Positions 1 to 8,337 are shown, counted from the stretch's first letter. The stretch is 64,000 nt of DNA from Pseudomonadota bacterium (GCA_018242505.1 JAFEBU010000017.1:1-64000), one strand, 5' to 3'. Numbers and translations are program-made. The notes: generated by a model not told the origin, from the sequence alone.

Positions 1-138
1 ATCAGAGTCAACGACAAGGACGAATCGCACCGTATCAGGGAAGTTGCGGGCCTGCTCAGGAGGACGTTCGGGCCGCGGAACGTGCTGGTGTTGTTCGAGA
101 ACGAAACCGAAGTAGGTCCAGAGGACTCGTCCTGCTGA
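1..138 (+). CDS. C-terminal end of a hypothetical protein (partial)
   Basis: An open frame enters from the left edge and ends at TGA 136-138, giving 45 residues that are rich in charged amino acids. It contains a hydrophobic patch (VLVLF) followed by an acidic tail ending in Cys. No family can be named from this fragment. It reads in the same direction as the hydratase gene that follows. Confidence 0.5.
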   Translation: MRVNDKDESHRIREVAGLLRRTFGPRNVLVLFENETEVGPEDSSC

Positions 139-171
139 TGAGTTCTTGACGACTGCCCTCGCCGCCTTCCA

Positions 172-200
172 CCTTTCCCCCGACCAGAGGGGGAAAAAGG
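172..200 (+). promoter_or_regulatory. Hairpin covering the ribosome-binding region of the hydratase gene
   Basis: CCTTTCCCCC at 172-181 faces GGGGGAAA at 189-196 and GG at 199-200, with a short bulge. The purine-rich strand is the only Shine-Dalgarno-like sequence before ATG 202, so the stem would mask it. It belongs to the same general type of C-run/G-run palindrome seen at 5907-5982. A regulatory role is inference. Confidence 0.4.
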
Positions 201-201
201 C

Positions 202-1005
202 ATGCTTGATAAATCGACCATCGACACCATCGCCCGTGCGCTCGACGGAGCGGAGAAGAGCCGCAACCGCATCCGGCCGCCGTCGATACAATATCCGGGC
301 TTCACGACCGAGGACGCCTATGCCGTCCAGCGCCGTTGGGTCGAGCTCAAGGTCGAGCGCGGCAATCCGGTCAAGGGCCACAAGATCGGCCTCACCTCGC
401 GCGCCATGCAGCGCCAGGCCAACATCACCGAGCCCGACTATGGCGCGCTGATGGAGGACATGTTCTACGGCACCGGCGCGGAGATCCCGATGAGCCGCTT
501 CATCCAGCCGCGGCTGGAATGCGAGCTGGGCTTCGTGATCGGCAAGCGGCTCAAGGGTCCCAACTGCACCATCTTCGACGTGCTGAGCGCCACCGACTAT
601 ATCGTGCCAACGGCCGAGATCGTGGACGGCCGCACGCACCGCATCGATCCCGACACCAACAAGGCGCGTTCGGTGCTGGACAGCATCGCCGACAATGCCG
701 GCAACGCCGCCCTGATCATCGGCGGCCGGCCGATCAAGCCGATGGAGGTCGACCTGCGCTGGGTCGGCGTGCTCTGCCATCGCAACAATGTCATCGAGGA
801 ATCGGGCGTCTCCGCCGCCGTGCTGAACCATCCGGCCAACGGCGTCGCCTGGCTCGCCAACAAGCTCGCGCCGTTCGATACGGCGCTCGAGCCCGGCCAG
901 TTCGTGCTGGGCGGTTCCTTCACCAGCGTCGTCGAGGCGCATGCAGGCGACACGTTCCACGTCGACTACGGCCCGCTCGGCTCGATCTCGGCGCGGTTCG
1001 TATGA
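202..1005 (+). CDS. hpaH: 2-oxo-hept-4-ene-1,7-dioate hydratase (HpaH-type)
   Basis: A 267-residue protein of the fumarylacetoacetase-like hydratase/decarboxylase superfamily, matching HpaH in length and in the order of its conserved blocks. Visible signatures are GHKIGLTS near residue 55, the acidic metal-site stretch RLECELGFVIGK near 94-105 and the HPANGVAWLANKLA segment near 210. HpaH hydrates 2-oxohept-4-ene-1,7-dioate in homoprotocatechuate (4-hydroxyphenylacetate) meta-cleavage. No other hpa gene lies beside it, so the substrate could instead be the MhpD/DmpE-type 2-oxopent-4-enoate. The class is secure, the exact substrate less so. Confidence 0.8.
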   Translation: MLDKSTIDTIARALDGAEKSRNRIRPPSIQYPGFTTEDAYAVQRRWVELKVERGNPVKGHKIGLTSRAMQRQANITEPDYGALMEDMFYGTGAEIPMSRFIQPRLECELGFVIGKRLKGPNCTIFDVLSATDYIVPTAEIVDGRTHRIDPDTNKARSVLDSIADNAGNAALIIGGRPIKPMEVDLRWVGVLCHRNNVIEESGVSAAVLNHPANGVAWLANKLAPFDTALEPGQFVLGGSFTSVVEAHAGDTFHVDYGPLGSISARFV

Positions 1006-1010
1006 GCGAT

Positions 1011-1091
1011 CATGGGAGCGCGCCACTCCAGTGGCGCTCATGCGGTGTTGAAACGGAAAGGCGAGCGCAACTGGCGTTGCGCGCTCCCATG
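1011..1091. repeat. 81-bp nested palindromic element
   Basis: The outer arms CATGGGAGCGCGC (1011-1023) and GCGCGCTCCCATG (1079-1091) are perfect 13-bp inverted repeats. Inside are two further hairpins: CGCCAC/GTGGCG (1021-1026 with 1031-1036) and GCGCAAC/GTTGCGC (1065-1071 with 1076-1082). The whole folds as a cloverleaf and fills the gap between two genes. This looks like a REP- or MITE-type mobile palindrome. It ends only 8 bp before the next start codon. Confidence 0.6.
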
Positions 1092-1099
1092 AGTCTGTC

Positions 1100-2335
1100 A
1101 TGACCGCGATCGCCTTCGAGCTGCCGGAAGAGATCGCCGCGGTCCGCGAAGGCGTCGCTGCCTTCATCCGTGCCGAGGTGGTGCCGCGCCACGAGCGGCA
1201 CCACGATCTGCTGACCGATCCGCAGCGCCTCTATGCCAGGGACGGCCGCTACGCCCCCGAGGTCGTGGCCCTGATGCGCGAGGTGCGCATGGCGTCGGCC
1301 AAGGCCGGCTTCTACACCATGTGCGTGCCGACCGGGCTCGGCGGCGGCGGGCTCGGGCTCCTCGCCTACTTCGTCGCCTGGGAGCAGATCTACCGCCAGT
1401 GCGGCATGCAGCACTGGCTCGGCGCCTATGTGGTGAGCCACTGGGCGTTCGGGCCGAGCGTCGTGCTGCGCGAGGTCACGCCGCAGGCGCGCGACACCAT
1501 CCTCGCCGACATGATGGCCGGCCGCACCTCGATGTGCTTCGGCCTTTCCGAGCCCGGCGCCGGCTCCGATGCGGCGATGATCAAGACCCGCGCCGAGCCC
1601 GACGGCAACGGCTGGCGCCTGCATGGCCGCAAGATCTGGACCACGAACTCGCCGCAAGCCGATTGGGTGATCGCCTTCGCCATCACCGATCCCGAGCGGG
1701 CGCGGGCCAAGAAAGGCGGCATCAGCGCCTTCCTGGTCTCGACCCGGGCGCCGGGCTTCGAGGTCGAGAGCGTGATCCGCATGTTCGGCCATGCCGGCGG
1801 CAACGAGGGCCAGCTCGTGTTCGACGGCGTGCGCGTCGAGCCCGACCAGCTCGTGGGCACGCTGCACGACGGCTTCAAGATCGGCCTGCTGGGCGTGTCG
1901 CTTGGCCGGATCTACAACACCGCGCGCGCCGTCGGGCTCGGCCGCTGGGCGCTCGAGAAGGCGCTGGACTATGCCAGGCAGCGCGAGGCCTTCGGCCGGA
2001 AGATCGCCGACTATCAGGGCGTGACCTTCCCGCTCGCCGAATCGGCGATGGAATTGCACGCCGCCCACCTGATGGGCCTCAACGTGGCGCAGCTCCTCGA
2101 TCGCGGCGATCCGGCGATCAAGGAGCTCTCCATGACCAAGGCCTATGCGGTCGAGATCGGCCTTCGGGCCGTCGATCGCGCCATGCAGGCGCACGGCGCC
2201 ATCGGCCTCACCAACGAGCTGCACCTCACCCACGCCTGGCACGACCTGCGCGCGGTGAACATCGCCGACGGCACCAACGAGATCCTGCGCCGGACCATCG
2301 CCCACCGCCTGCTCGCCGGCGACCTCGACCTGTGA
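1100..2335 (+). CDS. Acyl-CoA dehydrogenase
   Basis: A 411-residue flavoprotein of the acyl-CoA dehydrogenase family, which catalyses alpha,beta-desaturation of an acyl-CoA and passes electrons to ETF. Visible are the helical N-terminal domain, the FAD-site block LSEPGAGSDAA near residue 150, WTTNSPQADW near 180, the RQREAFGRKIADYQ helix near 295, and the C-terminal block NIADGTNEILRRTIA. In medium-chain enzymes the base is Glu in YEGT; here the position reads AD, as in several other subfamilies, so the base may lie elsewhere. The start lacks a clear Shine-Dalgarno and follows the palindromic element directly. The substrate cannot be told. Confidence 0.85.
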   Translation: MTAIAFELPEEIAAVREGVAAFIRAEVVPRHERHHDLLTDPQRLYARDGRYAPEVVALMREVRMASAKAGFYTMCVPTGLGGGGLGLLAYFVAWEQIYRQCGMQHWLGAYVVSHWAFGPSVVLREVTPQARDTILADMMAGRTSMCFGLSEPGAGSDAAMIKTRAEPDGNGWRLHGRKIWTTNSPQADWVIAFAITDPERARAKKGGISAFLVSTRAPGFEVESVIRMFGHAGGNEGQLVFDGVRVEPDQLVGTLHDGFKIGLLGVSLGRIYNTARAVGLGRWALEKALDYARQREAFGRKIADYQGVTFPLAESAMELHAAHLMGLNVAQLLDRGDPAIKELSMTKAYAVEIGLRAVDRAMQAHGAIGLTNELHLTHAWHDLRAVNIADGTNEILRRTIAHRLLAGDLDL

Positions 2336-2493
2336 CGCAACCTTCGGAGCGCCGCCGCGTTCCCTTCGAATAACTCGCCCGTGAATGATGACGCAGTATC
2401 GGACGTATTCGCGGAGTCCCATTCTGACCCCGCTGGCGGCGGATACGGATTGCAGGAGTCGGGAGTCGATCGAGCAGTACGGCCAGTTGCCAA

Positions 2494-2676
2494 ATGTCGA
2501 AGACAGAACTTAGGCAGAGGGCGCGAGCCATCCGCGAAGAAGCCAATCGCGCCAGGCGACTGGCTCGCTCGCTGACCCGGGAAGATGACCAGTCGCGGCT
2601 CCTGCGCTATGCGCAGGAGCTGGACGACCGGGCCGACGGCCTCGAACGCGACGCCGGCGACCGCCCCGCATCCTGA
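2494..2676 (+). CDS. Small charged helical protein (hypothetical)
   Basis: A 60-residue protein made almost wholly of Arg/Glu/Ala-rich helix, with heptad-like spacing of Leu and Ala (RQRARAIREEANRARRLARS and later QELDDRADGLERD). It has no signal peptide or membrane segment. Small proteins of this composition are common in alphaproteobacteria and have no known role. Coding is supported by its start after a short purine-rich stretch and by the helical periodicity. Confidence 0.6.
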   Translation: MSKTELRQRARAIREEANRARRLARSLTREDDQSRLLRYAQELDDRADGLERDAGDRPAS

Positions 2677-2772
2677 CAGCGCAGACAGGATAGCGTGCAG
2701 CGACCTCGCCTGGATGTGATGCAACTGGAAGCCTGTCTTTCCTGTTGAGTTGCGCAGATGCAGGAGCTCCCC

Positions 2773-2976
2773 GTGAAAACCACCGCCGTCCTTGCAGCTC
2801 TGCTCGCACTCCTCCCCGTCGCCGCTTGCGATTCGACCGGACAACAACAGGCCGCCGGGGGCAGGCTTCAGCTGCCGGGCGAGCGGCCGGCGCCCACGGT
2901 CGGCCTGAATGTCCCACCGGACGTCTGGTCGGGTCCAGGCCGTCCCGCGGCGACCTCGTTTACCTCTTCCCGCTAA
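2773..2976 (+). CDS. Small lipoprotein (hypothetical)
   Basis: Starts at GTG 2773, preceded by AGGAG at 2762-2766; an upstream in-frame ATG at 2758 has no ribosome site. The 67 residues begin with a lipoprotein signal, MKTTAVLAALLALLPVAAC, with the lipobox Cys at residue 19. The mature part is short, Pro/Gly-rich and without recognisable domains. It should be anchored in the inner or outer membrane by its lipid. Function unknown. Confidence 0.65.
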   Translation: MKTTAVLAALLALLPVAACDSTGQQQAAGGRLQLPGERPAPTVGLNVPPDVWSGPGRPAATSFTSSR

Positions 2977-3092
2977 TCACACCGATCGATCGACCCGATC
3001 ATACCTTGATATGAGCATGCAGGGACATGAGCATGCAGGCCGCCCCAGTGGCCGTGGGCGCGGCGGCTGACGATCTCGTCGTCCCGGCGTTC

Positions 3093-3836
3093 CTATGAAT
3101 CCACGTGCAGCGCCCATCGGTCGCCCACCTTCATGCGCTCGAAGCGCACCCCGAACGTCTCGTCGAGCCGCGGGTCGTGGATCAGCCGATCGGCCGGCGC
3201 ATCGGCAACGACCTTGCCGTCGGCCAGCATCACGACGCGCTCGAAATAGCGGAACGCGAGGTCCAGATCGTGCACCACCACGACCGACAGCCGGTCGCGT
3301 CCGCGCGCGGCGAGGGTACGGATCACCTCGAGGCGATGGCGGATATCGAGGGCAGCCGACGGCTCGTCGGCAATCAGCACCGGCGGATCGACCACCAGCA
3401 CCGCCGCCAGCAATACGCGCGCGCGCTCACCGCCCGACAACGTCGACCAGCGCCGATGCTCCAGCCCGACAAGCTCGAATGCCTGTTTCATGCCGTCGAG
3501 CGCATGCGGCTGCAGCGCTTTCGTGCGCGCCGCGCCGAGTTCCAGCAGCTCGGCGACGCTCAGGTCCCAATGCGGCTCGAAGGTCTGCGGCAGGAAGCCG
3601 ATCGCCTGCGCCCGCTCCCTGCCGTCGAGGTCATCGAGATCGCGGCCATCGAACCTGATGTGCCCGGAGGTCGGCGCGTCGATGCCGCCGAGCGCACGCA
3701 ACAGCGTCGACTTGCCGGCGCCGTTGGGACCGATCACGGCCACCGACCCGTGCGGCCCCAGCGACAGCGACACGTTGTCGATCAGCGTCGCGCCACCGCG
3801 CTTCACCACGAGCGAGTCGGCCGAGAGCGCGCTCAT
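3093..3836 (-). CDS. ABC transporter ATPase, cobalamin/siderophore type (BtuD-like)
   Basis: A 247-residue ATPase of the FecE/FepC/BtuD class. Walker A is GPNGAGKST, the Q-loop is FLPQ, the signature is LSGGERARVLLA, Walker B is VLIADEP and the switch His is in VVVHDLD. Its ATG overlaps the permease stop codon (ATGA at 3833-3836), so it is the last gene of the operon. The cobalamin riboswitch at the operon head makes B12 or another corrinoid the likely substrate. Confidence 0.9.
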   Translation of the reverse strand: MSALSADSLVVKRGGATLIDNVSLSLGPHGSVAVIGPNGAGKSTLLRALGGIDAPTSGHIRFDGRDLDDLDGRERAQAIGFLPQTFEPHWDLSVAELLELGAARTKALQPHALDGMKQAFELVGLEHRRWSTLSGGERARVLLAAVLVVDPPVLIADEPSAALDIRHRLEVIRTLAARGRDRLSVVVVHDLDLAFRYFERVVMLADGKVVADAPADRLIHDPRLDETFGVRFERMKVGDRWALHVDS

Positions 3837-4813
3837 GTCCGAAGCCGCCGCGCCAGCAGCAGGATGAAGAACGGTCCGCCGGCGACCGCCGTCACCAGGC
3901 CGAGCGGAATCTCGGCCGGCGGCAGGGCTGCACGCGCGATCGCATCGGCCAGCGTCACCACAATCGCTCCGACCAGCGCCGAGGCCGGAAGCAGCGGCCG
4001 ATGCAACGGCCCGACCAGCCAGCGCGCAATGTGCGGCGCCGCGAGACCGACGAACGCGACCAGCCCGCCGAACGCGACGGCGGCCGCCACGATCGCCGAG
4101 CCCGCCAGCACCGCACGGGCCACGACGCGGCGGGTATCGACGCCGAACGCGGTCGCCATGGTCTCGCCGAGGCCGAGAAGGTCGAGCTGGCGCGCGAAGA
4201 GCAGCGACAGGCCAAGGCAGGCAAGCGCGGTCGCGAGGAGCAGGACGATGCCGTGCCAGGTCGGTGTCTGGATGCCGCCCAAGACCCAGCTCATCACCAC
4301 CTGCAGGCTCACCGTCTCGTCGGACAGCGCCAGCATCAGGAACGAGCGCAGCGCCCCCAGGATCGCCGCGACAGCCACGCCGGCCAGCAGCAATCCCGCA
4401 GCGTCGACCGCGCCCGCGACCCGCGCGATGCCCAGCACCAGCATCGTCGCCCCCCAGGCGCCCACGAAGGCGAGCACCGGCAGCAGCAACGTTTGCGGCA
4501 AGGCAAGCGGCACCAGCAGCGCGATTGTCGCTCCCACCGCCGCGCCGCCGGCCGAGCCCAGCAGGTACGGCTCGGCCAGGGGATTGCGGAACACGCCCTG
4601 GTAGATTGCGCCGCCCAGCCCCAGCAGTGCGCCGACCAGCGCCGCCGCCACGACGCGCGGCAAGCGCCATTCGATCAGGAGCCGGCTCGCCATCGATGGA
4701 TCGCCGAGGAGCGCATGCCAAAGATCGCCGGGCGAGGCCCAGCTCGCGCCCGCGCAGGCCGCGATCGCGATCGCAACGAGCAGGCAGAACACAAGGCCGA
4801 GCCAGACCCTCAT
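3833..4813 (-). CDS. FecCD-family permease, cobalamin uptake (BtuC-like)
   Basis: A 326-residue integral membrane protein starting at MRVWLGL. It shows the FecCD/BtuC hallmarks: an early Arg-Leu-Pro-Arg block (EWRLPRVVAAALVGALLGL), the GAIYQGVFRNPLAEPYLLG segment, and FVGLAAPHIARWLVG near residue 260, which carries the ATPase-coupling loop. About ten hydrophobic segments are expected for this fold and are visible. It overlaps its neighbours by ATGA on both sides. With the ATPase and binding protein it forms a type II importer for a corrinoid. Confidence 0.9.
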   Translation of the reverse strand: MRVWLGLVFCLLVAIAIAACAGASWASPGDLWHALLGDPSMASRLLIEWRLPRVVAAALVGALLGLGGAIYQGVFRNPLAEPYLLGSAGGAAVGATIALLVPLALPQTLLLPVLAFVGAWGATMLVLGIARVAGAVDAAGLLLAGVAVAAILGALRSFLMLALSDETVSLQVVMSWVLGGIQTPTWHGIVLLLATALACLGLSLLFARQLDLLGLGETMATAFGVDTRRVVARAVLAGSAIVAAAVAFGGLVAFVGLAAPHIARWLVGPLHRPLLPASALVGAIVVTLADAIARAALPPAEIPLGLVTAVAGGPFFILLLARRLRT

Positions 4814-5667
4814 CGTCCCATCCTTGCCGGATGAAAAAGGGCCGCGAGATGCTCGATGCCGTCGATCGTGCGTGGCCCGGGAATGAGGAGCTCGGTGCGG
4901 TTCACCGCGAAGGCACGGCCATCGCGCACGGCGCGCAGGTCGGCCCACCCCGGCTCGGCGATCAGCGTCTTGAGATCGCGCTCGCTGCCGGCCCACAGCA
5001 GAATGTCGGGGTCGGCCCTCAGGATCGACTCGGGCGATACCTGGGCGATCGTTGCCGTGCCCTTCAAGGCAAAGCGGCCACCCGCGCGCACGATCGCGTC
5101 GCCGGTATAGGTGCCCTCGCGCGCAACCAGCATCAGGCCGTTGCCCAGCCGGCCGGTGATCATGACCGTGCTGGGCGCCGGATCACCGGCAATCCGCGCC
5201 GCCACGCGCGCAAGACGCGCTGCGAAGTGACCCGCCACGACGTCGCCGCGCCCGGCAACGCCGGCGACCCGCGCCACCAGGCGGATATTGTCCAGGATCT
5301 CCTCGACACTGCGCGTCAACAGCACCAGGACCGGCACGCCCAGCCGGCCCATCGGATCGACGAGCTGGTTCGCTGCCTGACGCGACGGCGTCACCACCAC
5401 GAGATCGGGCCGCAGGGCGGCGATCGCATCGACCGAGAAGCCGAGCCGCCCCCCGACCAGCGGCCGATCCAGCACCTCGGGCGGATAATGCGTATAGGCC
5501 TCGATGCCGACGATGCGGTCGGCGAGTCCCAGCGCCGCCACGATCTCGGTATTGGATGCGAAGATCGGCACGATCCGCCGCGGCGTCTCGGCAACCGTCA
5601 CCGTCCGGCCGAACGCGTCATGTACGGTGACGGGCTCGGCCTGCGCGAGCGAGGCGAAGAACATCAT
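4810..5667 (-). CDS. Periplasmic cobalamin-binding protein (BtuF-like)
   Basis: Contains the class III binding-protein fold: VTVHDAFGRTVTVAETPRRIV, then the ALGLADRIVGIEAYTHYP segment and RPDLVVV, and a later ADPDILLWAG block. It binds substrate in the periplasm for the FecCD/BtuC permease. The start chosen is ATG 5667, whose ATGA overlaps the stop of the small ORF upstream, like the other junctions here. That leaves only about ten residues before the AQA signal cleavage site, which is too short for a normal signal peptide. A frameshift joining MRPVAPAVAGAS (start 5711, other frame) to ILMMFFASLAQA would give a proper one. Confidence 0.8.
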   Translation of the reverse strand: MMFFASLAQAEPVTVHDAFGRTVTVAETPRRIVPIFASNTEIVAALGLADRIVGIEAYTHYPPEVLDRPLVGGRLGFSVDAIAALRPDLVVVTPSRQAANQLVDPMGRLGVPVLVLLTRSVEEILDNIRLVARVAGVAGRGDVVAGHFAARLARVAARIAGDPAPSTVMITGRLGNGLMLVAREGTYTGDAIVRAGGRFALKGTATIAQVSPESILRADPDILLWAGSERDLKTLIAEPGWADLRAVRDGRAFAVNRTELLIPGPRTIDGIEHLAALFHPARMGR

Positions 5668-5861
5668 GAGGATCGCGAGGCTCCCGCAACCGCCGGCGCC
5701 ACCGGGCGCATGATCCCCTGGCCTGCGCCACCGCTGCAGCACATTGAGTCGGCGATGCCGCCGATCGCTTCGGCTGCTGCAAGCACGAGGCGGCTGTCGA
5801 AGGTCGCAGCGACGCGCTGGCTGGGATCGAGCACGATCGTGCGCATACGCAGGCCACGCAT
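5664..5861 (-). CDS. Small ORF of unknown function inside the B12 operon
   Basis: A 65-codon ORF between the receptor and binding-protein genes. It holds a CCSGGAGQG motif near residue 41 that could bind metal or phosphate. Its stop overlaps the binding-protein ATG as ATGA, exactly like the flanking gene junctions, which supports it as a translated gene. Its last 15 residues (MRPVAPAVAGASRSS) also look like the front of a signal peptide, so part of it may instead be the frameshifted start of the binding protein. No family recognised. Confidence 0.4.
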   Translation of the reverse strand: MRGLRMRTIVLDPSQRVAATFDSRLVLAAAEAIGGIADSMCCSGGAGQGIMRPVAPAVAGASRSS

Positions 5862-5906
5862 TCCGTACTACGAAGTCGAGAATGCCACCGATAAGCACGC
5901 CTTCAA

Positions 5907-5982
5907 CCTCTCCCCCGCCCGTAGGGAGAGGCGGCGTACGTCGGCTCTCCTTCCCCTTGCCTCCCCCCGAGCAGGGGCGAGG
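5907..5982. repeat. Pair of C-run/G-run palindromes between operon genes
   Basis: CCTCTCCC (5907-5914) pairs with GGGAGAGG (5924-5931), and CCTCCCCCC (5960-5968) pairs imperfectly with GGGGCGAGG (5974-5982). They lie just after the receptor gene in the minus-strand operon, where stems of this kind can stabilise or attenuate mRNA. They resemble the hairpins inserted in the receptor gene itself (8186-8316). The 5862-6009 gap holds nothing else recognisable. Confidence 0.5.
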
Positions 5983-6009
5983 AGCATGAAGAAGAGAGCC
6001 GGCATTGGC

Positions 6010-8337
6010 TCAAAACCGCACCTTTACCCCTGCAATCACCTCGCGGCCCATCATCGAGTTGCCGCAGGAGCCGTTCTGGGCGGCGAGGTTGGCGCGGCAG
6101 GGATTCTGGTCGAGCGCGATGAAGATCGGATCCTGGTTCACGTCGAGGATGTTGTTGATGGCTGTGAAGAAAGTCACGCCCTTGTGCGGCTCGATCTCGA
6201 AGCGCGCATTCCAGACCCAGAAGGCGCCTTTCTCATACACCGTCACGTTGCGCACCTGGCCGGGGAAGTAGATCGGCGACAGCGCCTCCTCGGTGTTGTA
6301 CCACATCGGCCCGCGCAGCACGCCATGGAGCTGCACGCTCCACGGCATGTTGCCGTCGATCCGGCTATAGCGCGTGCCGATGGAAAGCCCGTACTGGTTG
6401 ATGCGCGTCGCCTGCCTCGAACTGCCGGTGATCGATGCACCGTAGTCGGTCATGGTGAAGTTGTAGTAGCCGTTGCCCCAGATGCTCCAGCGCTCTCCCG
6501 CGCCGACCGACAAGCCCAGGAGTCGCGGGATGTCCGCCTCCGTCTGCAGCTCCAGGCCCTGGACCACAATGTCGCCGGGATTGTTCTGGTACTGCGAGAT
6601 CGAAACGCCGCCACTGGACGAGAGCGTCGCCGACTGGATGCGGTTGCTGATCACGTTCTGGAACAGCGCGAGATCGAGCCATGCGTGCTTCGTGGTGATC
6701 GTGCCGCCGACCTCGAGCTGACGGCTGGTCTCCGGACTGAGGTTCGGGTTGCCGAAGATGGTATTGCCGATCGGGGTGGTGGTGAAGTTCGCACCGAGCT
6801 CGGTCGCGGTCGGCGCACGAAAGCCGCTCGAGGCACCGAAGCGTGTCGTCATCCAGTTCGTTACCTTAAAAGCGGCACCGACCGAATAGGTCGTCGCCTG
6901 ATATCCGACGCTGCCCGGGATCAATGTCGGCGCATTGGGCGTCGCCAGCAGCGTGGTCGTGCCCCAGGTCTGGCGCGCACCGCCTCGCACGACCAGTCGG
7001 TCGTCGAAGAACTTCTGCGAATCCTCCGCATAGATCGCCCAGACATTGTCGGTCTCGTTGTTGTCCTGCGGCGAGAGCTGCGTCACCGCGGGACCGCCGG
7101 CGCGGAAACGAGACGAGGTGATCCAGGTCCGCTCCCAGTCGACGCCGACCAGCAGCTCGTTGGACGGCCAGATCTTGTAGCGCGGCTGGACGCGCACGCC
7201 TTCGATGTCGAGCTGGCGGCGGTTGTGATCGGTCCAGGTGCGCGAGGCCAGCGAGTTGAGGTTGCTGAGCGGCGACGGGTTGTTGAGATCATCCACGTCC
7301 TGGACATAGTAGCCCTGTGCGAAGAGATGGCCACGCCCGTCCGGCGTCTTGCCATTGTAGCTGATGTCGATCGACTGGTTGTAGCGGGTATCGAAGGCGA
7401 AGATGTTGGCGCTCGAGCCGCGAAAGCCGGTGTTGTAGACGCCGTCGGTGCGGATCGTCATGTCGACGCGGTTGTCGTCGTCGATCTGCCAGCCGAGCGC
7501 ACCGGTGCCGCCCATGCGGCTCCACGCGGTGTTCAGCTCCACCTGGCCGCCGCCCACCTGGTAGTCGTCCTGCTTGCCGCCGGAAAGACCGAGATACCAG
7601 TCGACACCCTTGTAGGTGCCGCCGTTCTGCACCTTGCCGTCGATCAGCCCGAATGAGCCCGCGTCCATCTCGACCAGCGTTCCGGGCGCAGTGCGTCCGG
7701 TCTTGAGGATGATGTTGATCACGCCGCCCATGTTCTGGCTGCCGTAGACCACCGAGGCCGGCCCACGCACGATCTCGATCCGCTCGACGTCGGCCGCCGA
7801 GAGCTTGGAGATGTTGGCGGTACCGGCACGATGGCCGTTGATCAGGATCAGCACTTCGCTCTTGAAATCGCGACCCTGTCCTTCCGTCGCGCCGCCGCGG
7901 ATGTTGATCGAGGTCTGGCCTTGCGTCCATTGGCTCATGAAGCCGACGGCGTTCTCGGCCAGAAGATCGGTCACCGACTTGGCCGTCGACTTGGTGATCT
8001 TGTCGCCGTCGATCACCTGCACCGTGCTTGCGAGGTTGGTCACGGGCTCGGGCCGCCCGGTCGCCGTGACCACGGTCTCGGGCATCATCGTCGATGCCGG
8101 TTGCTGCGCGGCCGCGGGCATGGAGACCGAGGCAATTGCAACGGCAAGAGACCCGGCAATCCGTCGGTCGACAGAATTCCTTCTTCCCCGTTGCGGAGTC
8201 CGCAAGGGAAAGGAGCCCGCGTTCTCGCGGGTGGACGGGTCGGAAGCTGCAACCTGCCCTGCCCCCTCCGTCCGCGTCAGATGCCGACAGCTCCCCTTCG
8301 CTTTCACGAAGGGGAGGAAATTGTTGAATACACTCAT
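6010..8337 (-). CDS. btuB: TonB-dependent outer-membrane receptor, cobalamin type (BtuB-like)
   Basis: A 775-residue receptor. After the signal region comes a TonB box (ETVVTATG), a plug domain with SINIRGG, ILINGHR, VERIEIVRGPASVVYGS and MGGVINIIL, then a beta-barrel ending in the terminal aromatic strand GVKVRF. Start ATG 8337 has GGGGGAG just upstream and overlaps the methyltransferase stop (ATGA). Its N-terminus is odd: about 45 extra polar residues lie between MSVFNNFLPFVKA and the hydrophobic signal core RIAGSLAVAIASVSMPAAAQ, and they are encoded by a palindromic insert. The riboswitch and neighbouring BtuFCD-like genes point to cobalamin or a related corrinoid. Confidence 0.9.
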   Translation of the reverse strand: MSVFNNFLPFVKAKGSCRHLTRTEGAGQVAASDPSTRENAGSFPLRTPQRGRRNSVDRRIAGSLAVAIASVSMPAAAQQPASTMMPETVVTATGRPEPVTNLASTVQVIDGDKITKSTAKSVTDLLAENAVGFMSQWTQGQTSINIRGGATEGQGRDFKSEVLILINGHRAGTANISKLSAADVERIEIVRGPASVVYGSQNMGGVINIILKTGRTAPGTLVEMDAGSFGLIDGKVQNGGTYKGVDWYLGLSGGKQDDYQVGGGQVELNTAWSRMGGTGALGWQIDDDNRVDMTIRTDGVYNTGFRGSSANIFAFDTRYNQSIDISYNGKTPDGRGHLFAQGYYVQDVDDLNNPSPLSNLNSLASRTWTDHNRRQLDIEGVRVQPRYKIWPSNELLVGVDWERTWITSSRFRAGGPAVTQLSPQDNNETDNVWAIYAEDSQKFFDDRLVVRGGARQTWGTTTLLATPNAPTLIPGSVGYQATTYSVGAAFKVTNWMTTRFGASSGFRAPTATELGANFTTTPIGNTIFGNPNLSPETSRQLEVGGTITTKHAWLDLALFQNVISNRIQSATLSSSGGVSISQYQNNPGDIVVQGLELQTEADIPRLLGLSVGAGERWSIWGNGYYNFTMTDYGASITGSSRQATRINQYGLSIGTRYSRIDGNMPWSVQLHGVLRGPMWYNTEEALSPIYFPGQVRNVTVYEKGAFWVWNARFEIEPHKGVTFFTAINNILDVNQDPIFIALDQNPCRANLAAQNGSCGNSMMGREVIAGVKVRF
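8186..8316. repeat. Palindromic insert within the receptor coding sequence
   Basis: Three hairpins are packed together: TTGCGG/CCGCAA (8191-8196 with 8200-8205), CCCGCG/CGCGGG (8216-8221 with 8226-8231) and CTCCCCTTCG/CGAAGGGGAG (8291-8300 with 8307-8316). The stretch stays open in the receptor frame and adds about 45 low-complexity polar residues before the signal core. This resembles the way Rickettsia palindromic elements insert in frame; kinship to those is not claimed. Confidence 0.55.

Noticed and set aside
1010..2422. Minus-strand open frame of 470 codons opposite the acyl-CoA dehydrogenase
   Set aside because: Rich in Ala, His, Arg and Gly without motifs; the opposite strand encodes a complete enzyme. 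Frame openness follows from high GC3.
4264..7656. Plus-strand open frame of about 1130 codons across the B12 operon
   Set aside because: It is antisense to the permease, binding-protein and receptor genes, which have clear family motifs. Its translation is Arg/Pro/His-rich, as expected from the shadow of GC-rich coding DNA.
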